From the IMG/VR virus record IMGVR_UViG_3300043410_000540, positions 1 to 63,058 of that record: a stretch of 63,058 nt of DNA; one strand, 5' to 3'. Each line of letters begins with the position of its first letter. The stretch's first letter is position 1. This document shows, piece by piece, positions 39,351 to 47,888 of this stretch. Position numbers and translations under genes: made by a program. Origin of the DNA: a virus. The notes under the pieces are model-generated. The model saw only the letters and a list, made by a program, of their open reading frames with translations. It was not told the origin of the DNA and searched no databases.

Positions 39351-40469
39351 ATGGTTGGAAAATTAAAAATAGTTAAAGTCAATGCAGCCGCTGATCCATC
39401 AGGTTTAGTTGACTCTGGATTCAATAATCCAATTGGTTCAAGCAACACATACGGTGTTGTTGGTGGAACAACTGGTACAACTGGTCAACAAGTGTTGCCT
39501 GTAGTTGCTATCGGTAAACCAGCTGCTGGTACAATTTACACCACTAGTGGTAGCAATGTAGCATATGGTATGGTAACTAGCATGTCAGATTTGAGTGCAA
39601 ACAGTGCGCTTGCAACTCGCGGCAATGGCTCTAACGTAGACATTGGTCTTGTTGACGCAGTTGAATCTGGTATTTTGTTAGCCATTACTAACACAATAGC
39701 TACTGGTTCATTTATCAAAACATCAGGTAATATTGAAACTTCAGGTGGCGAAGGTACACCAGTATGGTTCGATACAGCATTCAGTACGATTGCAGTCAAT
39801 ACACCATACTACATCAAGAGTATTGCTAACGCAACACACTTTACAGTATCTACTTCATTAGGTGGAGCAAATGTTGCAGTTGGCACTGTTAACGGTATTA
39901 CTGCTAACTTGAATCAACAGGCTGTTACTTTAGTTGCAGATGCTACAGCAACTTACACAAATCAAGATTTCCAATACGCTGATGGCGCAGCTGGATATAT
40001 CTTGCGTCAAAAAGGCAAGCGTAAGTTCTTAGTTGCAGATAGCACTACACTTCAAGACGAAGATATCGTTGCAGGATTAACATATAGAATCACTTCAGTA
40101 AGCGGTACTGACTGGACACAGTATGGTGCAGGTCCAGATGCTGCTGTTGGTAAAATCTTTACTGCAACTATCAATGGTTCAGATGCAGTACTAGACGACG
40201 GTACTGTAAACTTAGTTGGAACATGTAAGACTGCTAACTTGGCTAACACTAGCTTGACAGTTAACACTATGAACTTGGTAGCAACTAAGGATCCTTCTGG
40301 TACAGTAAACTTGGATAGCATGACAAGTAAACACGCTATTGACTTTACTGCTGCTGCAGGTGTTAATGATAACGCAGGAACACACTACTATGCATCTACT
40401 AACGGTGCTGTAGCTGCTGATGCTTCTGCTGGTATCAAGTACATGGTTGTAGACGTAAGAACATCTTAA
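39351..40469 (+). CDS. virion structural protein, beta-rich
   Basis: 372 residues, low in charge and rich in Ala, Thr, Gly and Val (GVVGGTTGTTGQQVLPVV; TVNGITANLNQQAVTLVAD). One basic patch (LRQKGKRKFLVADS) lies near 222. It has its own late box, a structured leader, a very strong ribosome-binding site and its own terminator, implying high expression. Decoration protein, tail or fibre component are possible; no family recognised. Confidence 0.6.
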   Translation: MVGKLKIVKVNAAADPSGLVDSGFNNPIGSSNTYGVVGGTTGTTGQQVLPVVAIGKPAAGTIYTTSGSNVAYGMVTSMSDLSANSALATRGNGSNVDIGLVDAVESGILLAITNTIATGSFIKTSGNIETSGGEGTPVWFDTAFSTIAVNTPYYIKSIANATHFTVSTSLGGANVAVGTVNGITANLNQQAVTLVADATATYTNQDFQYADGAAGYILRQKGKRKFLVADSTTLQDEDIVAGLTYRITSVSGTDWTQYGAGPDAAVGKIFTATINGSDAVLDDGTVNLVGTCKTANLANTSLTVNTMNLVATKDPSGTVNLDSMTSKHAIDFTAAAGVNDNAGTHYYASTNGAVAADASAGIKYMVVDVRTS

Positions 40470-40490
40470 TATTAAATTAAGTAACAAAAA

Positions 40491-40513
40491 AGCCGCTTTA
40501 TGCGGCTTTTTTT
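40491..40513 (+). terminator. bidirectional terminator
   Basis: AGCCGC (40491-40496), TTTAT, GCGGCT (40502-40507), with T residues to 40513 and, on the other strand, a run from the A tract at 40485-40491. It ends the plus-strand gene at 39351 and lies in the last codons of the minus-strand Nudix gene. Confidence 0.93.
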
Positions 40514-40923
40514 ATGAGGTCTTGAAGTTTACTTTGAACTACATCAAAGTTGATTGTGTTAAACAATCCGGGATGAAGAGGTTTGGGGTAATGGTTGTAT
40601 TCTACCCAACAATACCCTGAATGTTCTTCATTTAGCTTCGGTATGAACTCATTCTCAATGAAACAGAAGAACGTATGATAAGTGAAGGTATTGTTGATAA
40701 ACTTCTGTATAGGAATTAACTTAGCATTTGTTGGAAAGAAATTTAATTCTTCTATACATTCACGTTCTATCCCTTCAAATAATGTTTCATTCGATTCAAC
40801 TTTACCACCAGGGATCCCCCAGTTACCTGGGTTCCTATCATCATTCCGTAGCAAATATAAGAATCTTTTAGTGTCTTGTGCATAGAAGAAAACCCCGGCA
40901 CTAGTATTAGGAATAGTGTTCAT
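40498..40923 (-). CDS. Nudix hydrolase
   Basis: 141 residues. The Nudix box runs from GGKVESNETLFEGIERECIE to about residue 62 (G-x5-E-x7-RE-x2-EE), with Asn where the last Gly is usual. A WVEYNHYPKPLHPG segment near 105 may set specificity. T4 carries a Nudix enzyme (NudE) acting on dinucleoside polyphosphates, and phage relatives clean nucleotide pools or decap RNA. A GATAAATG box lies 5 nt before its ATG. Confidence 0.85.
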   Translation of the reverse strand: MNTIPNTSAGVFFYAQDTKRFLYLLRNDDRNPGNWGIPGGKVESNETLFEGIERECIEELNFFPTNAKLIPIQKFINNTFTYHTFFCFIENEFIPKLNEEHSGYCWVEYNHYPKPLHPGLFNTINFDVVQSKLQDLIKKAA

Positions 40924-40928
40924 ACAAT

Positions 40929-40936
40929 CATTTATC
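40929..40936 (-). promoter_or_regulatory. late-type box, GATAAATG, minus strand
   Basis: GATAAATG reads toward the Nudix gene, 5 nt from its ATG. It deviates from the others in the last base and gives another near-leaderless arrangement. Confidence 0.45.
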
Positions 40937-40953
40937 TGAGTACGAACACAGTA

Positions 40954-42489
40954 TTAAATTACAATAGAGTAATCACCCTGGTCGTACCAACCTTCATAAC
41001 TCTTCATCCAAACACCTTCAGCGTAACGATATTGAACACCGGATGTTAGATTAGTTACGTATTGTACATCAGTTAATAGTGTGCTGTCAAATGCAACTAC
41101 CCAGATTCCGGCTAATGCAAATGTGTCATCTGGTAACTTGATAACTTGTAAGTCTACACACTCAATGATATCGTTAGCGACTGCAACAACATCTCCCCAT
41201 GCCATTGATGGGTCGGTGTTAGTTTCGCTACCGATACCTTCCACTAACAAATAACGTTGACCCACTTCTGCTTCTGATAAGCCATGTGTTATCAAACCAT
41301 TTGCACCTGCGATGGGCTCGTAATTGTTAATATCATACTCGTCATAACCTAAAGGTAAGTCAGGTAATGGAGTTAATAATCTAGTAGATGGTCCCTTTAA
41401 CAATGGGTTGATGATACTGTCTACTTTAGTCAACGAATCTTCTGGCAATGTATCGGGATCGATGTTAAAAATCAACAATCTATCATCAGTTGGGTTGAAT
41501 GCCACAGACCCTACAATTTCAGTATTCATGTATGGGTTTTGCAACCAAATCTGACTCACACCAGGGGTGAATGATGATGAGCTACCTTCTCTTACTGTAC
41601 CATATACGTTTAACACAGCTTGCCAATACACATCAGTGTTTGGATTCTCTGGTAAATCTAATGAGGGATTGCGAGGACTAAAATCTTGATTAGCCGGTAA
41701 TATTTGTAGACTGTTACCTACTAGTAACAACTTGTATCCGTAAGGTGTAATCTTTTGTCTAGTACCCAACAACAAGTCATCATCTTTCATATCTGTAAGA
41801 GCATTGCCTTGGAAGATACTTGCAATAATCTTGTGAATAACACCCAGCTTTTTAATCTTAGCACTAGAACTAATCCAGATAGGCATGTAGAACTTCCATG
41901 ACATGATATCAATTGGATTACCTGATCCCATTGGAATAGTTCTACTAGAGAATGTAAGACCGTCTTGATATACAACAGACAATGATGTCCAATCAACGAA
42001 GTTATCGGTGCTTTGGATTTCCATAGATGGGTTAAACAAGACACCGAGTTGTTCAATCAATTCTAATTTTTGATTGTAGTTAGTTGTCCAGAAGTCAACG
42101 GTGATTCTTAAAGTGTAGGGTACTGGCATTACACGTTCTACTGTAAATGCTTGTCCTTGTGTTTGTTGATATGTACCCGTGTTCTGGTCAAATGAACGTT
42201 GACGTACAGAAAGTTTATCAATGAAGTATGGATCCTGTGTTCTCTTTTGGTCGTATTCCAATCCACTGATATAATATGTAATCATCGGTGCACTAGGTAA
42301 ACTACTAGCACTGTTGTTCGCAATGATACTACTAGCCATACGAGAACCGTCACCGTATTGAATAGGCACACGGATAATAATGTCGTTACCTGCAGGATCT
42401 TTACCTTTAGTTACTTCCCAGTTACTAAAGATTCTAGCAAATTGTATAAGAAATCTGCGTATCTGATTGTCATAGAAGAATTTTGCCAT
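40954..42489 (-). CDS. 15: tail sheath stabiliser / tail terminator (gp15-like), enlarged
   Basis: 511 residues; T4 gp15 has 272. The N-terminal half matches gp15: MAKFFYDNQIRRFLIQFARIF and IRVPIQYGDGSRM (T4: YFYNSSFRRY...FIRVPITYAS), then PYTLRITVDFWTTNYNQKLE. gp15 caps the tail tube and sheath and joins the head. The C-terminal 230 residues (SFTPGVSQIWLQNPYMN; EGVWMKSYEGWYDQGD) have no T4 counterpart and may be an added surface domain. SD-like AAGGTAA precedes the ATG; it is 8 nt downstream of the gp14-like gene. Confidence 0.75.
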   Translation of the reverse strand: MAKFFYDNQIRRFLIQFARIFSNWEVTKGKDPAGNDIIIRVPIQYGDGSRMASSIIANNSASSLPSAPMITYYISGLEYDQKRTQDPYFIDKLSVRQRSFDQNTGTYQQTQGQAFTVERVMPVPYTLRITVDFWTTNYNQKLELIEQLGVLFNPSMEIQSTDNFVDWTSLSVVYQDGLTFSSRTIPMGSGNPIDIMSWKFYMPIWISSSAKIKKLGVIHKIIASIFQGNALTDMKDDDLLLGTRQKITPYGYKLLLVGNSLQILPANQDFSPRNPSLDLPENPNTDVYWQAVLNVYGTVREGSSSSFTPGVSQIWLQNPYMNTEIVGSVAFNPTDDRLLIFNIDPDTLPEDSLTKVDSIINPLLKGPSTRLLTPLPDLPLGYDEYDINNYEPIAGANGLITHGLSEAEVGQRYLLVEGIGSETNTDPSMAWGDVVAVANDIIECVDLQVIKLPDDTFALAGIWVVAFDSTLLTDVQYVTNLTSGVQYRYAEGVWMKSYEGWYDQGDYSIVI

Positions 42490-42497
42490 TGTTTACC

Positions 42498-44399
42498 TTA
42501 ATCTGGTTGAATTGTCAACAATGTTGACAATGGTTGTTGTTGCGGAATAACTGTTCCATCAGTCAATGTAGTTGTTTCAGTGTTATTGATGAACGAACCT
42601 AGTAGTGTCTGATCGGAAGATGTTACATCACCTTCTGCTCTTACGTTAGCACTGATTCTGACCCATAAGCTGCCATCCCAACGATACAATAGCTGCGGTA
42701 GATAGTCTGTGCGTAAGAAGTAATCACCCACACTCGGTGCAGATGGGAATACAATTCCTGATCCTACTGGTAATCCATTAGGTGCAGTGCCATCGCCGAT
42801 CATGTAACCATCAGTGTATCCAAATCCTTGAGGAGTAGTACGTGTGATGAATTGGAATCTTGGGTCACAGTCAGCACGGAAATCCATTTGCTGTGTAACT
42901 GTGCCGGTGAAACTAGGAGCGACTGTAATTCCTGTACCAATTGGCATACTCGCTAACGTTGGACGATCCACGACAAATGTGTTGTTAATTCTATCTACTG
43001 AAACAACTAATGTACCGGATGCAAAGACTTCAAATCTAGTGCCACTTTGTGATATAACATGTGCACCTACATCGATACCTGGAACTAAATCCTGTGTCAC
43101 ATCAACTACGCTAATAGTAGTGACACCCGCTTGTACTTCAAGCGAAGTGATAGTAAATGATGGGAACTGGTCAGCAGTAGAGTATGTGTTGTCAGCAGTA
43201 CCATATGGCCCTGTGATAGCTCCTACGGCTTTAGCAGTCAATACTAAAGTACCATCTACTTGTCCTGAACCTGATTCAGTTCTTTGAGGAGCAAGTTTTG
43301 CAGTTTGCAAACTCATTGAAATATACTGACGTAACGCATCAGCATCAGATGAAGTTAATTCAAATAGTTTCTTTCTAGCTTGTGCACCAATTCTAATCAC
43401 CGGACTAGGGTTTCTATAGTTAGCACTTTGAAATAGTTGTACTACTGCACGAGTGGGTACAGGGTTTCCAGGTGGCACAAGTACGTTGACTGGCAATGCA
43501 GGTTCACCGTCGAATGTAGGCACAACATACAGTTGACTTCTATCGTAACCTGTCTTAGGTACAAGTCTAGCAGCCTCTTCAATTGCTTTATCATTGATTG
43601 CAATGTTAGTGTTGTATCTACTAAGAACATCTTGCAATGTATCAAGTTTGTCATTGTCTGGATCAGACAGTTCCCAATATGCTGGATCTGTTGGAGCTAT
43701 ACCTGCAGGTACATCTTGTATTGGGGTGTATAGTTTATTACCGTACATGACCGTATAGCCAGGAACATACGTTTTACTTTGATCCCAATCTCCTAGATAG
43801 TTTTCTTGTTCTAACGGTGCAGAAAGGATGTTACTGAATTCTTGACTATCTACTAATGGCTCACACTTGATACGCCACAAGTGCGGGTACCATGTTTGAC
43901 TGAAACCCTCACTCGCAAAGTTAGCGTCAGTGATTTGATAGTATCTACGAAGTCCTACTGGAATCTTATCATTCAATGGATGATAGTCAGTTAAGTGAGG
44001 TAACTCAAATACGTCACCAACCATCAATTTTCTACCTATCAATTCTATCATTTCATTATAATGAACAGTGACGAAAATAATGTCATTGTTTAAGAATAGA
44101 CCAAACTGACTTAGGTCAAAGTCTAAATTTTGTACGTTATAATGCCCACGGATTCTATAGATGGAAGTGTCGTATTTTCTATCTCTGTTTTCCAAGAATA
44201 ATATGTCTTGGATGTTTGTTGGGTCTAAACTGTCATAGACGGGTAATGTCTTGTCCTTAGTTCCAGTTGGGTTGTTTACACCGACGTATTTGTGAATGTA
44301 CAAATCGGTTCCACCGACGGAAAACAATTCCTTGATGTTTCTATCTAAGAATTTGTAATCGTTTGTCTTTTCGGAACGATATAATGAGAGTCTTGCCAT
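42498..44399 (-). CDS. 14: neck protein (gp14-like), enlarged
   Basis: 633 residues; T4 gp14 has 256. LFLENRDRKYDTSIYRIRGH, FGLFLNNDIIFVTVHYNEM, GRKLMVGDVFELPHL and WYPHLWRIKCEPLVDSQEF follow the order of the T4 gp14 segment from FGMQVQDEVTLSIN through EGDLIYFPM to the C terminus. The long remainder contains GDWDQSKTYVPGYTVMYGNK, a carbohydrate-binding-module-like stretch, and beta repeats. It sits with gp15 on the minus strand while gp13 is on the plus strand at 48000. Confidence 0.65.
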   Translation of the reverse strand: MARLSLYRSEKTNDYKFLDRNIKELFSVGGTDLYIHKYVGVNNPTGTKDKTLPVYDSLDPTNIQDILFLENRDRKYDTSIYRIRGHYNVQNLDFDLSQFGLFLNNDIIFVTVHYNEMIELIGRKLMVGDVFELPHLTDYHPLNDKIPVGLRRYYQITDANFASEGFSQTWYPHLWRIKCEPLVDSQEFSNILSAPLEQENYLGDWDQSKTYVPGYTVMYGNKLYTPIQDVPAGIAPTDPAYWELSDPDNDKLDTLQDVLSRYNTNIAINDKAIEEAARLVPKTGYDRSQLYVVPTFDGEPALPVNVLVPPGNPVPTRAVVQLFQSANYRNPSPVIRIGAQARKKLFELTSSDADALRQYISMSLQTAKLAPQRTESGSGQVDGTLVLTAKAVGAITGPYGTADNTYSTADQFPSFTITSLEVQAGVTTISVVDVTQDLVPGIDVGAHVISQSGTRFEVFASGTLVVSVDRINNTFVVDRPTLASMPIGTGITVAPSFTGTVTQQMDFRADCDPRFQFITRTTPQGFGYTDGYMIGDGTAPNGLPVGSGIVFPSAPSVGDYFLRTDYLPQLLYRWDGSLWVRISANVRAEGDVTSSDQTLLGSFINNTETTTLTDGTVIPQQQPLSTLLTIQPD

Positions 44400-44420
44400 A
44401 TTTAAATCCGTTTTATCTAG

Positions 44421-44428
44421 TATTTAGT
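44421..44428 (-). promoter_or_regulatory. possible late promoter, minus strand
   Basis: ACTAAATA on the minus strand, 21 nt before the gp14-like ATG. It keeps only the TAAATA core, so the call is tentative; it would serve both neck genes. Confidence 0.4.
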
Positions 44429-44451
44429 ACAAAAGTTTTACCTTTCATCTA

Positions 44452-44480
44452 TTGACAATAAATGGGTTATGTTATATAAT
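44452..44480 (+). promoter_or_regulatory. consensus sigma-70 promoter
   Basis: TTGACA (44452-44457), 17 nt, TATAAT (44475-44480). The leader to 44504 contains AATAGGAGAAAAC, a strong ribosome-binding site. Divergent from the neck genes. Confidence 0.9.
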
Positions 44481-44503
44481 AATGACTGTTAATAGGAGAA
44501 AAC

Positions 44504-45691
44504 ATGGCCACACGTAAACCGAAGCGCACAGACGATCACTTTGTAAAAGCACTGAATCCACGTGACGCAGACACTAAGTATTTGGGTGAAGAACCCTTCT
44601 TCCCATTGCAACCAGACAGCGACCAGCGCACAGTTGCGTTGACCCGAGGCTTTACTTGGTATAATCGTTTCTATGGCAAGAAGGATGCCCGTGAGCTTTT
44701 GTGTCAATATCTTGACCATTACAATCGCACTGACGAAGCAAAAGCCTTACGTAAACTCCCTGAATCTGAATTTTTGATGACATTGTGCTGGTTGGCACGT
44801 ATGAATTTGCGAGGTCTTGAGTTGACTGAGCATGAGGAACTGACATTAGAAAACGAAATTTCACGACTGCATGTAGCATTGGCAAAGCCCGAAATTACAG
44901 TAAGCCAAACTGCGGGCGAACAAAAGACAGAGCCTGAAGTTACACGTCCTAACATTCAAGAAATCATGCGTGACAAAGCACGTGAAGCCGCCGGTGAACT
45001 TGAGGGTATGTTCGATGAATTCATTTTAGAGGGTGCAAAAGCATCTACTAAGTTGAAGCCAATGGATGAAGTTGCTAAGAAAAACGTTCTGCCCGGACAT
45101 ATCAGTATGCTAACTGATGTGTGGAAGAAAAAGCAACGTGAGTTTGAGGAAGTGTTAGAAGCCAAAGATAGCCAATTAGTTCAAGCATATCAACACTTGA
45201 CTAAGACACAAATTAAGAATATACTTAAGTTTATTGATGTTGTGATCGGTGACTTGAACGCATACGTTTCAGTCAAGAAAGCCTCAAAAGCACCACGTAA
45301 GCATAAGCCTGTACCAGTCGAGAAGATTGTCAAGAATCTCAAGTACATGAAAGAATTCAAAGATGCAGTCAACAAAATTGATTTGGTATCAGTACACCCA
45401 ACAAAACTTCATGGTGCAAGCGAGGCGTGGGTCTACGATACTGCCAAACGAAAACTACATCACTACATTGCGGATGAGTACTCAAAATCGTTCACAGTTA
45501 AAGGTAACACTATCTTGGGTTTTGATACAAATGCTTCCGAAATTAAAACTCTACGTAAGCCCGGAGAACAAATTAAAGAGGTTATGGGTAGTAAGCCAGC
45601 CGCACGTAAGTATTTCAAAGACATTAAAGCGGTCGCTACAACACCTAATGGACGATTCAACGAAAATATGCTAATCCTGCGATGCTTTTGA
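44504..45691 (+). CDS. unknown early protein
   Basis: 395 residues. FTWYNRFYGKKDARELLCQYL near 48-68 is a distinctive segment; residues 140-250 are helical and charged (VWKKKQREFEEVLEAKDSQL), and the C-terminal part is beta-rich (LHGASEAWVYDTAKRKLHHY; GNTILGFDTNASEIKTL). I have seen similar unnamed proteins in other large phages but cannot name the family. A perfect sigma-70 promoter implies early expression. The last 21 nt overlap the convergent GIY-YIG gene. Confidence 0.65.
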   Translation: MATRKPKRTDDHFVKALNPRDADTKYLGEEPFFPLQPDSDQRTVALTRGFTWYNRFYGKKDARELLCQYLDHYNRTDEAKALRKLPESEFLMTLCWLARMNLRGLELTEHEELTLENEISRLHVALAKPEITVSQTAGEQKTEPEVTRPNIQEIMRDKAREAAGELEGMFDEFILEGAKASTKLKPMDEVAKKNVLPGHISMLTDVWKKKQREFEEVLEAKDSQLVQAYQHLTKTQIKNILKFIDVVIGDLNAYVSVKKASKAPRKHKPVPVEKIVKNLKYMKEFKDAVNKIDLVSVHPTKLHGASEAWVYDTAKRKLHHYIADEYSKSFTVKGNTILGFDTNASEIKTLRKPGEQIKEVMGSKPAARKYFKDIKAVATTPNGRFNENMLILRCF

Positions 45692-46297
45692 TTTGTGTGG
45701 TCCTCTAGGACCCCTCATCTTAGCTAGAGATTCTTCACTATGCTTGAATTTACCCTTCATCGGTGAGGGTCCTCTTTTAGGGCTAATTCGTTTAACTTTG
45801 AGAGGACCTCTTGGTCCTCTCATATTAGCTTTATGTTCCTCAGAGAGATTTTTTCCTAGCTTAGATTCACTAATTTTTTTTCGCCATTCCTCATCAAATA
45901 CCCTTCCGGTTAGTTTTTCACTGAGCAACTTCTTACTTTCTTCACTGCGCTTTTTACCTTTATTGAGTTGTTTTCCAAAGTGTCCGTTTTTAGAACCAGT
46001 GCAACCTGCATGTCCAACTGGAGCTCCGGCACTACCGTTTTCTTCAATCAAGTTAGCCCAGAGAGCCGAGGTTACAATATTGTTATCTTTTGAGAATTTT
46101 AATGCAAATGGAGTACATTCTTCTAATGTTTGAAATTCCCAAACCTTTAGAGTTTTTACATACTCAGTTCCGTGTTTCTTGATATGCTGTTGCCAGTATT
46201 TACCCGAACCGTGATATCGGTTAACATTACGAGTGGTTTTGCCAAAATATTTTAATTTGGTTTTAGTATGAATCTTGATATACAAGTAAATAGTCAT
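45671..46297 (-). CDS. GIY-YIG homing endonuclease with NUMOD3-like repeats
   Basis: 208 residues. TIYLYIKIHTKTKLKYFGKTT (2-22) is the GIY-YIG core with both motif blocks altered (IYLY, KYFG), then RNVNRYHGSGKYW. The C-terminal half holds repeats of the NUMOD3 type (SEESKKLLSEKLTGR; SEEHKANMRGPRGP; SEESLAKMRGPRGP) that bind DNA. AAGGAGC fixes the ATG at 46297; an upstream ATG at 46375 is rejected. Inserted in opposite orientation after the gene at 44504. Confidence 0.85.
   Translation of the reverse strand: MTIYLYIKIHTKTKLKYFGKTTRNVNRYHGSGKYWQQHIKKHGTEYVKTLKVWEFQTLEECTPFALKFSKDNNIVTSALWANLIEENGSAGAPVGHAGCTGSKNGHFGKQLNKGKKRSEESKKLLSEKLTGRVFDEEWRKKISESKLGKNLSEEHKANMRGPRGPLKVKRISPKRGPSPMKGKFKHSEESLAKMRGPRGPHKSKASQD
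45699..45820. repeat. inverted repeats in the endonuclease 3' end
   Basis: GGTCC-TCTA-GGACC (45699-45712) and AGAGGACC-TCTT-GGTCCTCT (45801-45820) encode the two RGPRGP stretches of the endonuclease on the minus strand. On the plus strand the first lies 8 nt after the stop of the gene at 44504 and might end that transcript. Confidence 0.6.
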
Positions 46298-46330
46298 GCT
46301 GATGCTCCTTTTCAAAATGACAGCATTAGA

Positions 46331-46367
46331 GTCCCTGGGTTTGTGGTGAACCGCGAGGGACATTTTT
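46331..46367 (+). terminator. possible displaced terminator upstream of 46369
   Basis: GTCCCT (46331-46336) pairs with AGGGAC (46356-46361), with an inner GGTT/AACC stem, and five T residues at 46363-46367. No plus-strand gene ends nearby except the one at 45691, so it may be that gene's terminator, separated by the endonuclease insertion. Confidence 0.5.
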
Positions 46368-46368
46368 G

Positions 46369-46397
46369 TTGACACAATAATCTATGTGTGCTATACT
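46369..46397 (+). promoter_or_regulatory. sigma-70 promoter
   Basis: TTGACA (46369-46374), 17 nt, TATACT (46392-46397). Drives the small-gene operon 46431-47465; AAAGG precedes the first ATG. Confidence 0.85.
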
Positions 46398-46430
46398 TAT
46401 TTATCTAAACATGATTATTTTAAAGGCTTT

Positions 46431-46661
46431 ATGAACGAACGAATTCAAAAACTTAAACAACAGGCTATAGACTATGCGTGGAATCTTCGTAATGAAGGCA
46501 ACTCGGCAAGTTTAGACAACCTCTTCCAAGAAAAGTTCGCCGAGTTGCTTGTGCAGGAATGTGCTAAGATTGTAGAGGACAGCACATGGAACCTTCCGCA
46601 TGGATATAAGGCAGTGGATCAGGCTAACTTGGTTAAGAAACATTTCGGAGTTGAAGAATGA
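46431..46661 (+). CDS. FGVEE-family small protein 4
   Basis: 76 residues: MNERIQKLKQQAIDYAWNLR, FQEKFAELLVQECAKIVED, LVKKHFGVEE. Same family as 13186, 13628 and 13897 although 33 kb away. ATG at 46431 follows AAAGG; the opening from 46386 has no ribosome-binding site. Confidence 0.75.
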   Translation: MNERIQKLKQQAIDYAWNLRNEGNSASLDNLFQEKFAELLVQECAKIVEDSTWNLPHGYKAVDQANLVKKHFGVEE

Positions 46662-46822
46662 ATGAGGAAGATGAAATCAAACTGTTAGAAGGTCGAGTTA
46701 AAAATCTATTGATTCTTAATGAATCTTTAGAAAGAGGCATTGCTCGGCGTGATGAACGGATTGAAACATTGGAATCATTATTGGCAAAATATAATCCAAA
46801 ACATTTCGGAGTTGAAGAATGA
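46658..46822 (+). CDS. 54-residue coiled-coil protein with FGVEE tail
   Basis: A short gene: ATG 46658 (ATGA overlap) to TGA 46820-46822. The product begins MNEEDEIKLLEGRVKNLLIL, continues as a leucine-heptad helix (RRDERIETLESLLAKY) and ends KHFGVEE. It shares only this last stretch with the FGVEE family. GGAG lies 10 nt before its ATG within the preceding gene, and its own tail provides the same for the next. Confidence 0.7.
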   Translation: MNEEDEIKLLEGRVKNLLILNESLERGIARRDERIETLESLLAKYNPKHFGVEE

Positions 46823-47061
46823 AAATTTTAGGTGTACGCTGGTTCGCAGGTAGAAACTGCATCGGCATTGTGCAATACATCGAGGATGAGGAAGTGTCAC
46901 TATATCGTCAAACAGGTGACGCCGATTACAAATACTACATTGGTATGGGTAAAGGACATGACGAAAAAGAAGATATGCAAACCATCGCTGATTGGGGCAG
47001 TACTTTTGACAAGGCTGCAGGCGATGTGTTATTTAAAGTTTATAAAGGAGAACCCATATGA
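46819..47061 (+). CDS. small unknown protein
   Basis: 80 residues, alpha/beta: ILGVRWFAGRNCIGIVQYIED, a Tyr-rich middle and MQTIADWGSTFDKAAGDVL. Small proteins with an IADWG motif occur in other tailed phages, from memory, with no function assigned. ATGA start. Confidence 0.65.
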   Translation: MKILGVRWFAGRNCIGIVQYIEDEEVSLYRQTGDADYKYYIGMGKGHDEKEDMQTIADWGSTFDKAAGDVLFKVYKGEPI

Positions 47062-47465
47062 GTAAAATTGATTTAAACAAGTATCAGGACTTTGTCCAAG
47101 CAGTTACTAGTCAGCCAAGTAATGACCTAGAAACATTGATTACCCGAATGCGTGAAGTAGAAGCACAGGGTGTTAATGTGTCATTATTATTAACCGGGGG
47201 AATTGGTCTAGCAAGTGAAGGTGGTGAGTTTAACGAAATCGTCAAAAAGATTTTGTTCCAAGGCAAGCCATTCAATGAAGAAAATCGCTTTCACATGAAG
47301 CGTGAGTTGGGTGACATTGGTTGGTACTGGATCAACAGTTGCCGAGCATTGAACTATGACCCCAATGAAGTCTTGCTAGAGAACGTTTCTAAGCTAGAAG
47401 CACGTTATCCTGGTGGCAGTTTTGATGCCCACTATTCAGAGAATCGCAAAGAAGGCGATCTATAA
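47058..47465 (+). CDS. MazG-like nucleotide pyrophosphohydrolase
   Basis: 135 residues. GLASEGGEFNEIVKKILF (69-86) and RELGDIGWYWINSCRAL (100-116) provide the E-x2-E...E-x2-D metal-binding helices of the MazG/all-alpha NTP pyrophosphohydrolases. They cleave NTPs or dNTPs to monophosphates; in phages they may lower ppGpp or clear modified nucleotides. AAAGGAG precedes the ATG. Last gene before the non-coding region. Confidence 0.78.
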   Translation: MSKIDLNKYQDFVQAVTSQPSNDLETLITRMREVEAQGVNVSLLLTGGIGLASEGGEFNEIVKKILFQGKPFNEENRFHMKRELGDIGWYWINSCRALNYDPNEVLLENVSKLEARYPGGSFDAHYSENRKEGDL

Positions 47466-47473
47466 TATAAATC

Positions 47474-47888
47474 CCCGCATTGTAGCGTAATTTTTAACGC
47501 ACCAATGCGGGTTAAGTAATAGATTATTGGTTTATAGGTGTCCCGCTACCTCAAAATGTGGCGATATCCCGTCCTCATTGTGGTGCGACGGTAGTAGTGA
47601 GACCAACACAAATTTATGGGACTACCCTTTGATGCTTAAACGTCTACCCTCTGCGTAGAAACGTTTCCCATATCTTAATAGTTGAAAGTTTGCCGGGTCA
47701 TAGTAATTGCGATAGAGGGCCCGGGCTGTGTGTAGAATCCTGATGAATATACCTACACTTTAACAGCGAATACGGAAAAGTCCCTTCATGGGTTAGTGAG
47801 ACATAGACAATCCTCCACTGTAATCTTTTAATTCATCATCGCCTCAGTTCCTCAAGAATGTTTTTTGGCTTGTAGATTTTATATCTAC
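47474..47888 (+). ncRNA. candidate large structured non-coding RNA
   Basis: No gene was found from 47466 to 47999. On the plus strand I find: CCCGCATTG/CAATGCGGG with inner GCGT/ACGC (47474-47511); CGCTAC/GTGGCG (47544-47563); CCGTC/GACGG (47569-47591); GGTAGT/ACTACC (47590-47626, alternative to the former); AAACGT-CTAC/GTAG-AA-ACGTTT (47638-47666); CCGGG/CCCGG (47693-47724); GTGTAG/CTACAC (47730-47758); GTAGAT/ATCTAC (47872-47888). 47889-47970 is A/C-rich and looks unstructured. Strand is assumed from the flanking genes. It may be transcribed from 46369 by read-through. Size recalls ornate phage RNAs such as GOLLD or ROOL, but I cannot show homology. Confidence 0.55.

Noticed and set aside
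46298-46375. 26-residue N-terminal extension of the GIY-YIG endonuclease
   Set aside because: No ribosome-binding site at 46375, the segment overlaps a terminator-like hairpin, and AAGGAGC lies just before ATG 46297.
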